The position numbers and the translations under genes are program-made. 64,000 nucleotides of DNA from NCBI GenBank assembly GCA_019054805.1, contig JAHQIY010000016.1, forward strand, positions 62,001 through 126,000. The letters are read 5' to 3'. Positions 1 through 12,835 of this stretch are shown one piece after another. Origin of the DNA: Brachionus manjavacas (taxonomy: Eukaryota; Rotifera; Eurotatoria; Ploima; Brachionidae). The first letter of the stretch is position 1. Each line of letters opens with the position of its first letter. The notes under the pieces were generated by a model, which had not been told where the DNA came from, did not search any database, and saw only the letters and a program-made list of their open reading frames with translations.

Positions 1-1349
1 CTTCGAAAAAGAGCAAAAAACCCATTTTTTGACGTTTTTCAGATAGGTTTTTTGCAATGAATTTTTCGAAATATGGAAAACCGAAGACACCACTAGATAG
101 ATCTTGAAATTTTATTGCCTTTGGCTTTTACAGATCAAAAAAAGGTCAATGATTAGAAAAGTTTTGCACATGGGAAACTTGCAAGTGATTACCAGTCACT
201 TAGTTTTTCAAGTCACTGCAAAATGGTCAATTTTTTCGCTTAGATAATGATTAATAGCTCAAATTCAAGAGCGCAAAAAGTTCTACATGATACAATTAAC
301 AGGAGACAAAAAAGTTAAAAGGACAAGATTTAAGGCGACTTCGAAAAAGAGCAAAAAACCCATTTTTTGACGTTTTTCAGATAGGTTTTTTGCAATGAAT
401 TTTTCGAATTATGGAAAACCGATGACACCACTAGATAGATCTTGAAATTTTGTTGCCTTTGGCTCTTACAGATCAAAAAAAGGTCAAAGATTAGAAAAGT
501 TATGCACATGGGAAACTTGCTAGTGATTACCAGTCACTTAGTTTTCAAGTCACTGCAAAAAGGTCAATTTTTTAGCTACGATAATGATTAATAGCTCAAA
601 TTCAAGAGCGCAAAAAGTTCTACATGATACAATTAACAGGAGACAAAAAAGTTAAAAGGACAAGATTTTAGGCGACTTCGAAAAAGAGCAAAAAACCCAT
701 TTTTTGACGTTTTTCAGATAGGTTTTTTGCAATGAATTTTTCGAATTATGGAAAACCGAAGACACCACTAGATAGATCTTGAAATTTTGTTGCCTTTGGC
801 TTTTACAGATCAATAAAAGGTCAAAGATACGAAAAGTTATGCACATGGGAAACTTGCATGTGATTACCAGTCACTTATTTTTCAAGTCACTGCAAAATGG
901 TCAATTTTTTAGCTCCGATAATGATTAATAGCTCAAAATCAAGAGCGCAAAAAGTTCGACATGATACAATTTACAGGAGTCAAAAAAAGTAAAAGGACAA
1001 GATTTTAGGCGACTTCGAAAAAGAGCAAAAAACCCATTTTTTGACGTTTTTCAGATAGGTTTTTTGCAATGAATATTTCGAAATATGGAAAACCGAAGAC
1101 ACCACTAGATAGATCTTGAAATTTTGTTGCCTTTGGCTCTTACAGATCAAAAAAAGGTCAAAGATACGAAAAGTTATGCACATGGGAAAATTGCAAGTGA
1201 TTACAAGTCACTTAGTTTTCAAGTCACTGCAAAAAGGTCAATTTTTTAGCTACGATAATGATTAATAGCTCAAATTCAAGAGCGCAAAAAGTTCTACATG
1301 ATACAATTAACAGGAGACAAAAAAGTTAAAAGGACAAGATTTTAGGCGA

Positions 1350-4300
1350 CTTCGAAAAAGAGCAAAAAACCCATTTTTTGACGTTTTTCAGATAGGTTTT
1401 TTGCAATGAATTTTTCGAATTATGGAGAACCGAAGACACCACTAGATAGATCTTGAAATTTTGTTGCCTTTGGCTCTTACAGATCAATAAAAGGTCAAAG
1501 ATTAGAAAAGTTATGCACATGGGAAACTTGCTAGTGATTACCAGTCACTTAGTTTTCAAGTCACTGCAAAATGGTCAATTTTTTAGCTACGATAATGATT
1601 AATAGCTCAAAATCAAGAGCGCAAAAAGTTCTACATGATACAATTTACAGGAGTCAAAAAAAGTAAAAGGACAAGATTTTAGGCGACTTCGAAAAAGAGC
1701 AAAAAACCCATTTTTTGACGTTTTTCAGATAGGTTTTTTGCAATGAATTTTTCGAAATATGGAAAACCAAGACACCACTAGATAGATCTTGAAATTTTGT
1801 TGCCTTTGGCTTTTACAGATCAATAAAAGGTCAAAGATACGAAAAGTTATGCACATGGGAAACTTGCAAGTGATTACCAGTCACTTAGTTTTCAAGTCAC
1901 TGCAAAATGGTCAATTTTTTAGCTACGATAATGATTAATAGCTCAAAATCAAGAGCACAAAAAGTTCTAAATGATACAATTTACAGGAGTCAAAAAAAGT
2001 ATAAGAACAAGATTTTAGACGACTTCGAAAAAGAGCAAAAAACCCATTTTTTGACGTTTTTCAGATAGGTTTTTTGCAATGAATTTTTCGAAATATGGAA
2101 AACCAAGACACCACTAGATAGATCTTGAAATTTTGTTGCCTTTGGCTTTTACAGATCAAAAAAGGTCAATGATTAGAAAAGTTTTGCACATGGGAAACTT
2201 GCAAGTGATTACCAGTCACTTAGTTTTTCAAGTCACTGCAAAATGGTCTATTTTTTCGCTTAGATAATGATTAATAGCTCAAATTCAAGAGCGCAAAAAG
2301 TTCTACATGATACAATTAACAGGAGACAAAAAAGTTAAAAGGACAAGATTTTAGGCGACTTCGAAAAAGAGCAAAAAACCCATTTTTTGACGTTTTTCAG
2401 ATAGGTTTTTTGCAATGAATTTTTCGAATTATGGAGAACCGAAGACACCACTAGATAGATCTTGAAATTTTGTTGCCTTTGGCTCTTACAGATCAATAAA
2501 AGGTCAAAGATTAGAAAAGTTATGCACATGGGAAACTTGCTAGTGATTACCAGTCACTTAGTTTTCAAGTCACTGCAAAATGGTCAATTTTTTAGCTACG
2601 ATAATGATTAATAGCTCAAAATCAAGAGCGCAAAAAGTTCTACATGATACAATTTACAGGAGTCAAAAAAAGTAAAAGGACAAGATTTTAGGCGACTTCG
2701 AAAAAGAGCAAAAAACCCATTTTTTGACGTTTTTCAGATAGGTTTTTTGCAATGAATTTTTCGAAATATGGAAAACCAAGACACCACTAGATAGATCTTG
2801 AAATTTTGTTGCCTTTGGCTTTTACAGATCAATAAAAGGTCAAAGATACGAAAAGTTATGCACATGGGAAACTTGCAAGTGATTACCAGTCACTTAGTTT
2901 TCAAGTCACTGCAAAATGGTCAATTTTTTAGCTACGATAATGATTAATAGCTCAAAATCAAGAGCACAAAAAGTTCTAAATGATACAATTTACAGGAGTC
3001 AAAAAAAGTATAAGAACAAGATTTTAGACGACTTCGAAAAAGAGCAAAAAACCCATTTTTTGACGTTTTTCAGATAGGTTTTTTGCAATGAATTTTTCGA
3101 AATATGGAAAACCAAGACACCACTAGATAGATCTTGAAATTTTGTTGCCTTTGGCTTTTACAGATCAAAAAAAGGTCAAAGATTAGAAAAGTTATGCACA
3201 TGGGAAACTTGCAAGTGATTACCAGTCACTTAGTTTTCAAGTCACTGCAAAATGGTCTATTTTTTCGCTTAGATAATGATTAATAGCTCAAATTCAAGAG
3301 CGCAAAAAGTTCTACATGATACAATTAACAGGAGACAAAAAAGTTAAAAGGACAAGATTTTAGGCGACTTCGAAAAAGAGCAAAAAACCCATTTTTTGAC
3401 GTTTTTCAGATAGGTTTTTTGCAATGAATTTTTCGAATTATGGAGAACCGAAGACACCACTAGATAGATCTTGAAATTTTGTTGCCTTTGGCTTTTACAG
3501 ATCAATAAAGAACAAAGATACGAAAAGTTATGCACATGGGAAACTTGCAAGTGATTACAAGTCACTTAGTTTTCAAGTCACTGCAAAATGGTCAATTTTT
3601 TAGCTACGATAATGATTAATAGCTCAAATTCAAGAGCGCAAAAAGTTCTAAATGATACAATTTACAGGAGTCAAAAAAAGTAAAAGAACAAGATTTTAGA
3701 CGACTTCGAAAAAGAGCAAAAAACCCATTTTTTGACGTTTTTCAGATAGGTTTTTTGCAATGAATTTTTCGAAATATGGAAAACCAAGACACCACTAGAT
3801 AGATCTTGAAATTTTGTTGCCTTTGGCTTTTACAGATCAATAAAAGGTCAAAGATACGAAAAGTTATGCACATGGGAAACTTGCAAGTGATTACCAGTCA
3901 CTTAGTTTTCAAGTCACTGCAAAATGGTCAATTTTTTAGCTACGATAATGATTAATAGCTCAAAATCAAGAGCACAAAAAGTTCTAAATGATACAATTTA
4001 CAGGAGTCAAAAAAAGTATAAGAACAAGATTTTAGACGACTTCGAAAAAGAGCAAAAAACCCATTTTTTGACGTTTTTCAGATAGGTTTTTTGCAATGAA
4101 TTTTTCGAAATATGGAAAACCAAGACACCACTAGATAGATCTTGAAATTTTGTTGCCTTTGGCTTTTACAGATCAAAAAAAGGTCAATGATTAGAAAAGT
4201 TTTGCACATGGGAAACTTGCAAGTGATTACCAGTCACTTAGTTTTTCAAGTCACTGCAAAATGGTCTATTTTTTCGCTTAGATAATGATTAATAGCTCAA

Positions 4301-4380
4301 ATTCAAGAGCGCAAAAAGTTCTACATGATACAATTAACAGGAGACAAAAAAGTTAAAAGGACAAGATTTTAGGCGACTTC
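1350..4380. repeat. Trimeric higher-order repeat (1009 bp) in the satellite
   Basis: Three successive monomers form a 1009 bp unit. The variant monomer with ATTATGGAGAACC recurs at about 1418, 2427 and 3436, and equivalent positions of the adjoining monomers recur with the same spacing (for example 1326, 2335, 3344, 4353). The monomers within a unit differ by small indels and substitutions, while corresponding monomers of successive units are nearly identical. This is the signature of higher-order amplification by unequal exchange. Confidence 0.88.
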
Positions 4381-6363
4381 GAAAAAGAGCAAAAAACCCA
4401 TTTTTTGACGTTTTTCAGATAGGTTTTTTGCAATGAATTTTTTGAATTATGGAAAACCGAAGATACCACTAGATAGATCTTGAAATTTTCTTGCCTTTGG
4501 CTTTTACAGATCAATAAAAGGTCAAAGATACGAAAAGTTATGCACATAAGAAAATTGCAAGTGATTACCAGTCACTTAGTTTTCAAGTCACTGCAAAATG
4601 GTTAATTTTTAAGCTACGATAATGATTAATAGCTCAAATTCAAGAGCGCAAAAAGTTCTACATGATACAATTTACAGGAGACAAAAAAAGTAAAAGAACA
4701 AGATTTTAGGCGACTTCGAAAAAGAGCAAAAAACCCATTTTTTGACGTTTTTCAGATAGGTTTTTTGCAATGAATTTTTCGAAATATGGAAAACCGAAGA
4801 CACCACTAGATAGATCTTGAAATTTTATTGCCTTTGGCTTTTACAGATCAAAAAAAGGTCAATGATTAGAAAAGTTTTGCACATGGGAAACTTGCAAGTG
4901 ATTACCAGTCACTTAGTTTTTCAAGTCACTGCAAAATGGTCTATTTTTTCGCTTAGATAATGATTAATAGCTCAAATTCAAGAGCGCAAAAAGTTCTACA
5001 TGATACAATTAACAGGAGACAAAAAAGTTAAAAGGACAAGATTTTAGGCGACTTCGAAAAAGAGCAAAAAACCCATTTTTTGACGTTTTTCAGATAGGTT
5101 TTTTGCAATGAATTTTTTGAATTATGGAAAACCGAAGATACCACTAGATAGATCTTGAAATTTTCTTGCCTTTGGCTTTTACAGATACTAAAAAGGTCAA
5201 AGATTAGAAAAGTTATGCAAATGGGAAACTTGCAAGTGATTACCAGTCACTTAGTTTTCAAGTCACTGCAAAATGGTCAATTTTTTAGCTACGATAATGA
5301 TTAATAGCTCAAAATCAAGAGCGCAAAAAGTTCTACATGATACAATTTACAGGAGTCAAAAAAGTCAAAAGAACAAGATTTTAGACGACTTCGAAAAAGA
5401 GCAAAAAACCCATTTTTTGACGTTTTTCAGATAGGTTTTTTGCAATGAATTTTTCGAAATATGGAAAACCAAGACACCACTAGATAGATCTTGAAATTTT
5501 GTTGCCTTTGGCTTTTACAGATCAATAAAAGGTCAAAGATACGAAAAGTTATGCACATGGGAAACTTGCAAGTGATTACCAGTCACTTAGTTTTCAAGTC
5601 ACTGCAAAATGGTCAATTTTTTCGCTTAGATAATGATTAATAGCTCAAATTCAAGAGCGCAAAAAGTTCTACATGATACAATTTACAGGAGTCAAAAAAA
5701 GTAAAAGGACAAGATTTTAGGCGACTTCGAAAAAGAGCAAAAAACCCATTTTTTGACGTTTTTCAGATAGGTTTTTGCAATGAATTTTTCGAATTATGGA
5801 AAACCGAAGACACCACTAGATAGATCTTGAAATTTTGCTGCCTTTGGCTCTTACAGATCAAAAAAGGTCAAAGATACGAAAAGTTATGCACATGGGAAAA
5901 TTGCAAGTGATTACAAGTCACTTAGTTTTCAAGTCACTGCAAAAAGGTCAATTTTTTAGCTACGATAATGATTAATAGCTCAAATTCAAGAGCGCAAAAA
6001 GTTCTACATGATACAATTAACAGGAGACAAAAAAGTTAAAAGGACAAGATTTTAGGCGACTTCGAAAAAGAGCAAAAAACCCATTTTTTGACGTTTTTCA
6101 GATAGGTTTTTTGCAATGAATTTTTTGAATTATGGAAAACCGAAGATACCACTAGATAGATCTTGAAATTTTCTTGCCTTTGGCTTTTACAGATCAAAAA
6201 AAGGTCAAAGATTAGAAAAGTTATGCAAATGGGAAACTTGCAAGTGATTACCAGTCACTTAGTTTTCAAGTCACTGCAAAATGGTCAATTTTTTAGCTAC
6301 GATAATGATTAATAGCTCAAAATCAAGAGCGCAAAAAGTTCTAAATGATACAATTTACAGGAG

Positions 6364-7712
6364 TCAAAAAAAGTAAAAGAACAAGATTTTAGACGACTTC
6401 GAAAAAGAGCAAAAAACCCATTTTTTGACGTTTTTCAGATAGGTTTTTTGCAATGAATTTTTCGAAATATGGAAAACCGAAGACACCACTAGATAGATCT
6501 TGAAATTTTGTTGCCTTTGGCTCTTACAGATCAAAAAAAGGTCAAAGATACGAAAAGTTATGCACATGGGAAAATTGCAAGTGATTACAAGTCACTTAGT
6601 TTTCAAGTCACTGCAAAAAGGTCAATTTTTTAGCTACGATAATGATTAATAGCTCAAATTCAAGAGCGCAAAAAGTTCTACATGATACAATTAACAGGAG
6701 ACAAAAAAGTTAGAAGGACAAGATTTTAGGCGACTTCGAAAAAGAGCAAAAAACCCATTTTTTGACGTTTTTCAGATAGGTTTTTTGCAATGAATTTTTC
6801 GAATTATGGAAAACCGAAGACACCACTAGATAGATCTTGAAATTTTGTTGCCTTTGGCTTTTACAGATCAATAAAAGGTCAAAGATACGAAAAGTTATGC
6901 ACATAAGAAAATTGCAAGTGATTACCAGTCACTTAGTTTTCAAGTCACTGCAAAATGGTCAATTTTTTAGCTACGATAATGATTAATAGCTCAAAATCAA
7001 GAGCGCAAAAAGTTCTACATGATACAATTTACAGGAGTCAAAAAAAGTAAAAGGACAAGATTTTAGGCGACTTCGAAAAAGAGCAAAAAACCCATTTTTT
7101 GACGTTTTTCAGATAGGTTTTTTGCAATGAATTTTTCGAAATATGGAAAACCGAAGACACCACTAGATAGATCTTGAAATTTTGTTGCCTTTGGCTCTTA
7201 CAGATCAAAAAAAGGTCAAAGATACGAAAAGTTATGCACATGGGAAAATTGCAAGTGATTACAAGTCACTTAGTTTTCAAGTCACTGCAAAAAGGTCAAT
7301 TTTTTAGCTACGATAATGATTAATAGCTCAAATTCAAGAGCGCAAAAAGTTCTACATGATACAATTAACAGGAGACAAAAAAGTTAGAAGGACAAGATTT
7401 TAGGCGACTTCGAAAAAGAGCAAAAAACCCATTTTTTGACGTTTTTCAGATAGGTTTTTTGCAATGAATTTTTCGAATTATGGAAAACCGAAGACACCAC
7501 TAGATAGATCTTGAAATTTTGTTGCCTTTGGCTTTTACAGATCAATAAAAGGTCAAAGATACGAAAAGTTATGCACATAAGAAAATTGCAAGTGATTACC
7601 AGTCACTTAGTTTTCAAGTCACTGCAAAATGGTCAATTTTTTAGCTACGATAATGATTAATAGCTCAAAATCAAGAGCGCAAAAAGTTCTACATGATACA
7701 ATTTACAGGAGT
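6364..7712. repeat. Dimeric higher-order repeat (674 bp) in the satellite
   Basis: Here the amplified unit is two monomers. Matching variants are spaced 674 bp apart: 6364 with 7038, and 6710 with 7384, including the unusual ACATAAGAAAATTGC block at about 6901 and 7575. A single-monomer duplication of another variant (ATTTTGCATAATCGAAG) follows at about 7813 and 8151. The array therefore mixes several amplification modes. Confidence 0.85.
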
Positions 7713-10700
7713 CAAAAAAAGTAAAAGGACAAGATTTTAGGCGACTTCGAAAAAGAGCAAAAAACCCATTTTTTGACGTTTTTTAGATAGGTTTTTTGCA
7801 ATGAATTCTTCGAATTTTGCATAATCGAAGACACCACTAGATAGATCTTGAAATTTTGTTGCCTTTGGCTTTTGCAGATCAATAAAAGGTCAAAGATACG
7901 AAAAGTTATGCACATGGGAAACTTGCAAGTGATTACCAGTCACTTAGTTTTCAAGTCACTGCAAAATGGTCAATTTTTTAGCTACGATAATGATTAATAG
8001 CTCAAAATCAAGAGCGCAAAAAGTTCTACATGATACAATTTACAGGAGTCAAAAAAAGTAAAAGGACAAGATTTTAGGCGACTTCGAAAAAGAGCAAAAA
8101 ACCCATTTTTTGACGTTTTTTAGATAGGTTTTTTGCAATGAATTCTTCGAATTTTGCATAATCGAAGACACCACTAGATAGATCTTGAAATTTTGTTGCC
8201 TTTGGCTTTTGCAGATCAATAAAAGGTCAAAGATTAGAAAAGTTATGCAAATGGGAAACTTGCAAGTGATTACCAGTCACTTAGTTTTCAAGTCACTGCA
8301 AAATGGTCAATTTTTTAGCTACGATAATGATTAATAGCTCAAAATCAAGAGCGCAAAAAGTTCTAAATGATACAATTTACAGGAGTCAAAAAAAGTAAAA
8401 GAACAAGATTTTAGACGACTTCGAAAAAGTGCAAAAAACCCATTTTTTGACGTCTTTCAGATAGGTTTTTTGCAATGAATTTTTCGAAATATGGAAAACC
8501 AAGACACCACTAGATAGATCTTGAAATTTTGTTGCTTTTGGCATTTACAGATCAATAAAAGGTCAAAGATACGAAAAGTTATGCACATGGGAAACTTGCA
8601 AGTGATTACCAGTCACTTAGTTTTCAAGTCACTGCAAAATGGTCAATTTTTTCGCTTAGATAATGATTAATAGCTCAAATTCAAGAGCGCAAAAAGTTCT
8701 ACATGATACAATTAACAGGAGACAAAAAAGTTAGAAGGACAAGATTTTAGGCGACTTCGAAAAAGAGCAAAAAACCCATTTTTTGACGTTTTTCAGATAG
8801 GTTTTTTGCAATGAATTTTTCGAATTATGGAAAACCGAAGACACCACTAGATAGATCTTGAAATTTTGTTGCCTTTGGCTTTTACAGATCAATAAAAGGT
8901 CAAAGATACGAAAAGTTATGCACATAAGAAAATTGCAAGTGATTACCAGTCACTTAGTTTTCAAGTCACTGCAAAATGGTCAATTTTTTAGCTACGATAA
9001 TGATTAATAGCTCAAAATCAAGAGCGCAAAAAGTTCTAAATGATACAATTTACAGGAGTCAAAAAAAGTAAAAGAACAAGATTTTAGACGACTTCGAAAA
9101 AGAGCAAAAAACCCATTTTTTGACGTTTTTTAGATAGGTTTTTTGCAATGAATTCTTCGAATTTTGCATAATCGAAGTCACTACTAGATAGATCGTGAAA
9201 ATTTCCTAACTTTGCTTTTTACAAGTCATCAAAATTCAAAGATAAGAAAAGTTTTGCACATGGGAAACTTACAAGTGCTTACCAGTCAATTGGTTTTCAA
9301 GTCACTGCAAAATTAACAATTTTTTAGCTACGATAATGATAAATAGCTCAAATTCAATTGCGCATAAAGTGCTACATGTCACAATTTACAGGACTCAAAA
9401 AATGTAAAAGGACGAGAAATTAGGCTACTTCAAAAAAGAGCGAAAAGCCCACTATTTGACGTTTATCAGAATGGTTTTTTGCAATGAATTCTTCGAATTT
9501 TGCAAAATCGAAGTTACCACTAGATAGATTTTGAAAATTTCCTAACTTTGCTTTTTACAAGTCATAAAAAGTCAAAGATAAGAAAAGTTATGCACATGGG
9601 GAACTTACAAGTGATTACCAGTCCATTGGTTTTCAAGTCACTGCCAAATAAACAATTTTTTAGCTACGATATTGTCAAAAAGCTCAAATTCAATTGCGCA
9701 AAAAGTGCTACATGTCACAATTTACAGGACTCGAAAAATGTAAAAGGACGAGAAATTAGGCTACTTCAAAAAAGAGCGAAAAGCCCACTATTTGACGTTT
9801 ATCAGAATGGTTTTTTGCAATGAATTCTTCGAATTTTGCAAAATCGAAGTTACCACTAGATAGATCTTGAAAATTTCCTAACTTTGCTTTTTACAAGTCA
9901 TCAAAATTCAAAGATAAGAAAAGTTATGCACATGGGAAACTTACAAGTGATTACCAGTCAATTGGTTTTCAAGTCACTGCCAAATAAACAATTTTTTAGC
10001 TACGATATTGTCAAATAGCTCAAATTCAATTGCGCAAAAAGTGCTACATGTCACAATTTACAGGACTCAAAAAATGTAAAAGGACGAGAAATTAGGCGAC
10101 TTCAAAAAAGAGCTAAAAACCCACTATTTGACGTTTATCAGTATGGTTTTTTGCAATGAATTCTTCCAATTTTGCAAGTCGAAGATACCACTAGATAGAT
10201 TTTGAAAATTTCCTAACTTTGCTTTTTACAAGTCATAAAAAGTCAAAGATAAGAAAAGTTATGCACATGGGGAACTTACAAGTGATTACCAGTCAATTGG
10301 TTTTCAAGTCAATGCCAAATAAACAATTTTTTAGCTACGATATTGTCAAATAGCTCAAATTCAATTGCGCAAAAAGTGCTACATGTCACAATTTACAGGA
10401 CTCGAAAAATGTAAAAGGACGAGATATAAGGTGACTTCAAAAAAGAGCTAAAAATTCACTATTTGACGTTTATCAGATTGGTTTTTTGAAATGAATTCTT
10501 CGAATTATGCAAATCGAAGATACCACTAGATAGATCTTGAAAATTTCTATACTTTGGCTCTTAAAAGTCAAAAAAAGTGAAAGATTAGAAAAGTTATGCA
10601 CATGGGAAACTTACAAGTGATTCCCAGTCACTTAGTTTTCAAGTCACTGCCGAGTGGGCAATTTTTTAGCTACGATAATGATAATTTTTTTTATTTTTTA

Positions 10701-10859
10701 ATTCAATAATGATTTAAGTAAGCCTTTAGTTTAATAAATAACTTGATAGCAGATTCTTTAAGTAAAAAAATTTCCAAATTTTATCTTTTACAGGAAAATA
10801 GTAGTAGGAAATACTGCGACCGTATCGGGTTAAGCTTCTTCGAAGCTATGGCAGTAAAT

Positions 10860-11642
10860 TAGACTTTTACTTTACATTACTTCAATACATTAGTAACGTC
10901 TTTTCAAGTTGTAAGGCTGATTTCGAGAAAAATTAATACCATTTCAAAAATTGATAGTTTCTTATTCGTTAATAATTTTAAACAGTTGGATCAAGTCTCC
11001 TCTCATCGGTCTTATTTTTAGATTAGTTAGGTTAAACATTTCCAGTTTTTTCGATTAGTCATATTTTCGAAGTGAAATGATTATTCTTGTGGCTTTTCCT
11101 TTGGACCTTCTCGATTTCAGAAACTTCTTTTTCAAGAAATGGACACCTTGAATTAATGGCAAACTCAAAATAAGGTCTAACCAGTGCTGTGTGAAGCATT
11201 CTCAATGTCTCAATTTTTAAATTCCAAAAACTTTTAGCAATCATGCCCAAAATACGGCTTCCCCCACTGGTGCAATATTTTACTTGGTTAGTCCAGTTCA
11301 AGTCATTCTGAAAATAAACACTTTGATCTTTTTCAAAAGTTGTTTTACCAGATTTTTTGTGCTGTTTCTGCTAAATATTGTATAATTAAAAAAGGGATTT
11401 TATAAGCCAACATGCATTACAACACATTTTTCAATATTTAAATCCAAAGACAAAGTAAGTGACCAACTTGAAATAAAGTCTATATCTTTTTTAAGTACAC
11501 GATCGTCTAGTGAACTCTTTATTACAGACAATACTTTAGTATCATCGGCATATTTCTCACATTTAATAATTAAACAATTCGAAAGGTCATTTATAAATAT
11601 TAAAAATTTAAAAATATTTTTGGTCACATAATATGTGAACAA
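10860..11642 (-). pseudogene. Non-LTR retrotransposon (Jockey/CR1-like) RT remnant
   Basis: Two minus-strand open stretches read as successive parts of a LINE reverse transcriptase. Bases 11642-11400 give the palm region, with INDL, then YADDT (the catalytic box), then ISSW and NIEKC. Bases 11301-11059 give the thumb/connection region with ALVRPYFEFA and IEKVQRK. The same frame family goes on through an MRGDLIQLFKI-like stretch at about 11010-10975, towards a 3' end near 10860 with a short GCTTCGAAGAAGC palindrome. Stops and frame changes separate the parts, and the 5' end is missing where the Merlin-like element begins. In intact relatives the protein copies RNA into DNA at a nicked target. 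This copy is dead. Confidence 0.85.
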
Positions 11643-12004
11643 AATTGTTCACGGTTTAGGTGAACAAAATGTTCACCTAATTTTAACAAATTATTTTGTT
11701 CACTTAAACCTTGACTGTTCACATAAAAATTATCTTGTTCACCTTAACTAAATCATGTTCACATAAACCTCGACTGTTCACATAAAAATGCTCTTGTTCA
11801 CCTAACATTCAATGCTAAAAAATTAAAAGAATAAAAGAATAAAAAATTTCATAAATATTTTTTTCATAAGTTTGTTAAAATTATTTTGAAACTTTTAATC
11901 ATGTAAAAAGATAAAGTAAGCGCTTCCTTAAATTTAAGAACAAGTGATGAAATATTTAAGATATACAAAAGTAGAAAAAATTTTCACTTTAACTATTTGC
12001 TTAT

Positions 12005-12673
12005 TTGTATTTCAAAATGTCGAAAATTTTTGAATCGGAAGAGTATAAGTTATTTAATAAAGTAAAAGAGCGTGGATTAGTATATCCTCAAAGGAATTGT
12101 ACTAATCCAACATGTAAAAAAAATTGTCAAGATATGTCTCTTTATATAAAAAAGCGCGATAAGAATGCTAAACATCAGTTATTGATTTGGAGATGTAGTA
12201 CTTGTGGCCAAAACAAGTCTGTTTTGGATGAGTCTTTTTTTTCATTATTTCGTAAACCATTGAAGATTGTAATGTTAGCAATGAAATGTTGGGCAGCACA
12301 GCTTACGATCGCAAAAACAATTAGTATGGCCGAAATTAATAATGAAAAAGTTAGTGAAGAATTTGTCTCTTCAGTTTGTTATCGTTTAAGACAAATATGT
12401 AGTCTAGCATTGGATAAAAAAAATTCAAAATTAGGTGGCTATCGTAAAATAGTCGAGATAGACGAATCTATGTATGCAAATACGAGAATACGAGAATTTA
12501 AAGACTTTAAACATATAACAGTGAACCATAGCTTGCATTTAAAAGACCCAATAACCAAAGCTTGCACAAATCGAATTGAGAGCCTATGGAACGCTTGTAA
12601 AAGCAAATTCAAAGAGATGCGAGGATGTAGTAGATCAATGATACAATCATATATTGATGAGTATATGTTATAA
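12005..12673 (+). CDS. Merlin/ISXO2-like transposase with in-frame internal deletion
   Basis: A 222-residue open frame; the likely initiator is Met5 at 12017, since the codons before it lie in the leader. The N-terminal third is a zinc ribbon with two CxxC-type pairs (CTNPTC near residue 32, CSTCG near 63) followed by SFF, as in DDE_Tnp_IS1595 proteins. The catalytic part keeps the first acidic motif (EIDES near 152) and the last block (HITVNHSLHLKDP, then NRIESLW). In intact relatives roughly 80-100 residues, including the middle catalytic Asp, separate these blocks; here only about 15 do. The deletion keeps the frame open. The product could still bind DNA but should not cut or join it, so it may be a repressor-like or non-autonomous relic. 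The family call is confident; expression is unknown. Confidence 0.8.
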   Translation: MYFKMSKIFESEEYKLFNKVKERGLVYPQRNCTNPTCKKNCQDMSLYIKKRDKNAKHQLLIWRCSTCGQNKSVLDESFFSLFRKPLKIVMLAMKCWAAQLTIAKTISMAEINNEKVSEEFVSSVCYRLRQICSLALDKKNSKLGGYRKIVEIDESMYANTRIREFKDFKHITVNHSLHLKDPITKACTNRIESLWNACKSKFKEMRGCSRSMIQSYIDEYML

Positions 12674-12835
12674 TATTTGAATTTTCGCGGTTTAATAAAG
12701 TATCAACTGATCGTAAAAATGCATATTATTTAATATTGCAAGAAATCAGTAAATATTACGCGCCAGGGACAAAGTAGATATTTTTTCTAATGTCCACTCA
12801 TTAACAATTTAAAAGTATATAATTTTTTTTTTTCC

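Larger units (their letters stand above)
1..10690. repeat. Satellite array, monomer about 337 bp
   Basis: About 31-32 head-to-tail copies of a monomer of 336-338 bp. The landmark CTTCGAAAAAGAGC falls at 1, 339, 676, 1013, 1350, 1687 and 2023. The array enters at base 1, so its left edge is outside the window. Copies up to about 9150 are nearly identical. Copies from about 9150 to 10690 are more diverged: they share a changed block (CTAACTTTGCTTTTTACAAG) and differ at many other sites, the usual decay at a satellite edge. Each monomer carries two AGTCACT motifs about 20 bp apart. The 64-67 codon minus-strand open frames within it are by-products of the repeat: the period is not a multiple of 3, the frames change at each unit, and no spacing or composition suggests coding. 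A centromeric or pericentromeric role is possible but not shown. Confidence 0.97.

Noticed and set aside
652-8925. Series of near-identical 64-67 codon minus-strand ORFs and the plus ORF at 9548-9823
   Set aside because: They are frames through the satellite monomer. Period 337 is not a multiple of 3, starts are not conserved, and edge monomers lose them. No sign of selection for protein.
1-10690. CRISPR-like or VNTR gene array
   Set aside because: The copies are head to tail with no unique spacers, and the DNA is animal.
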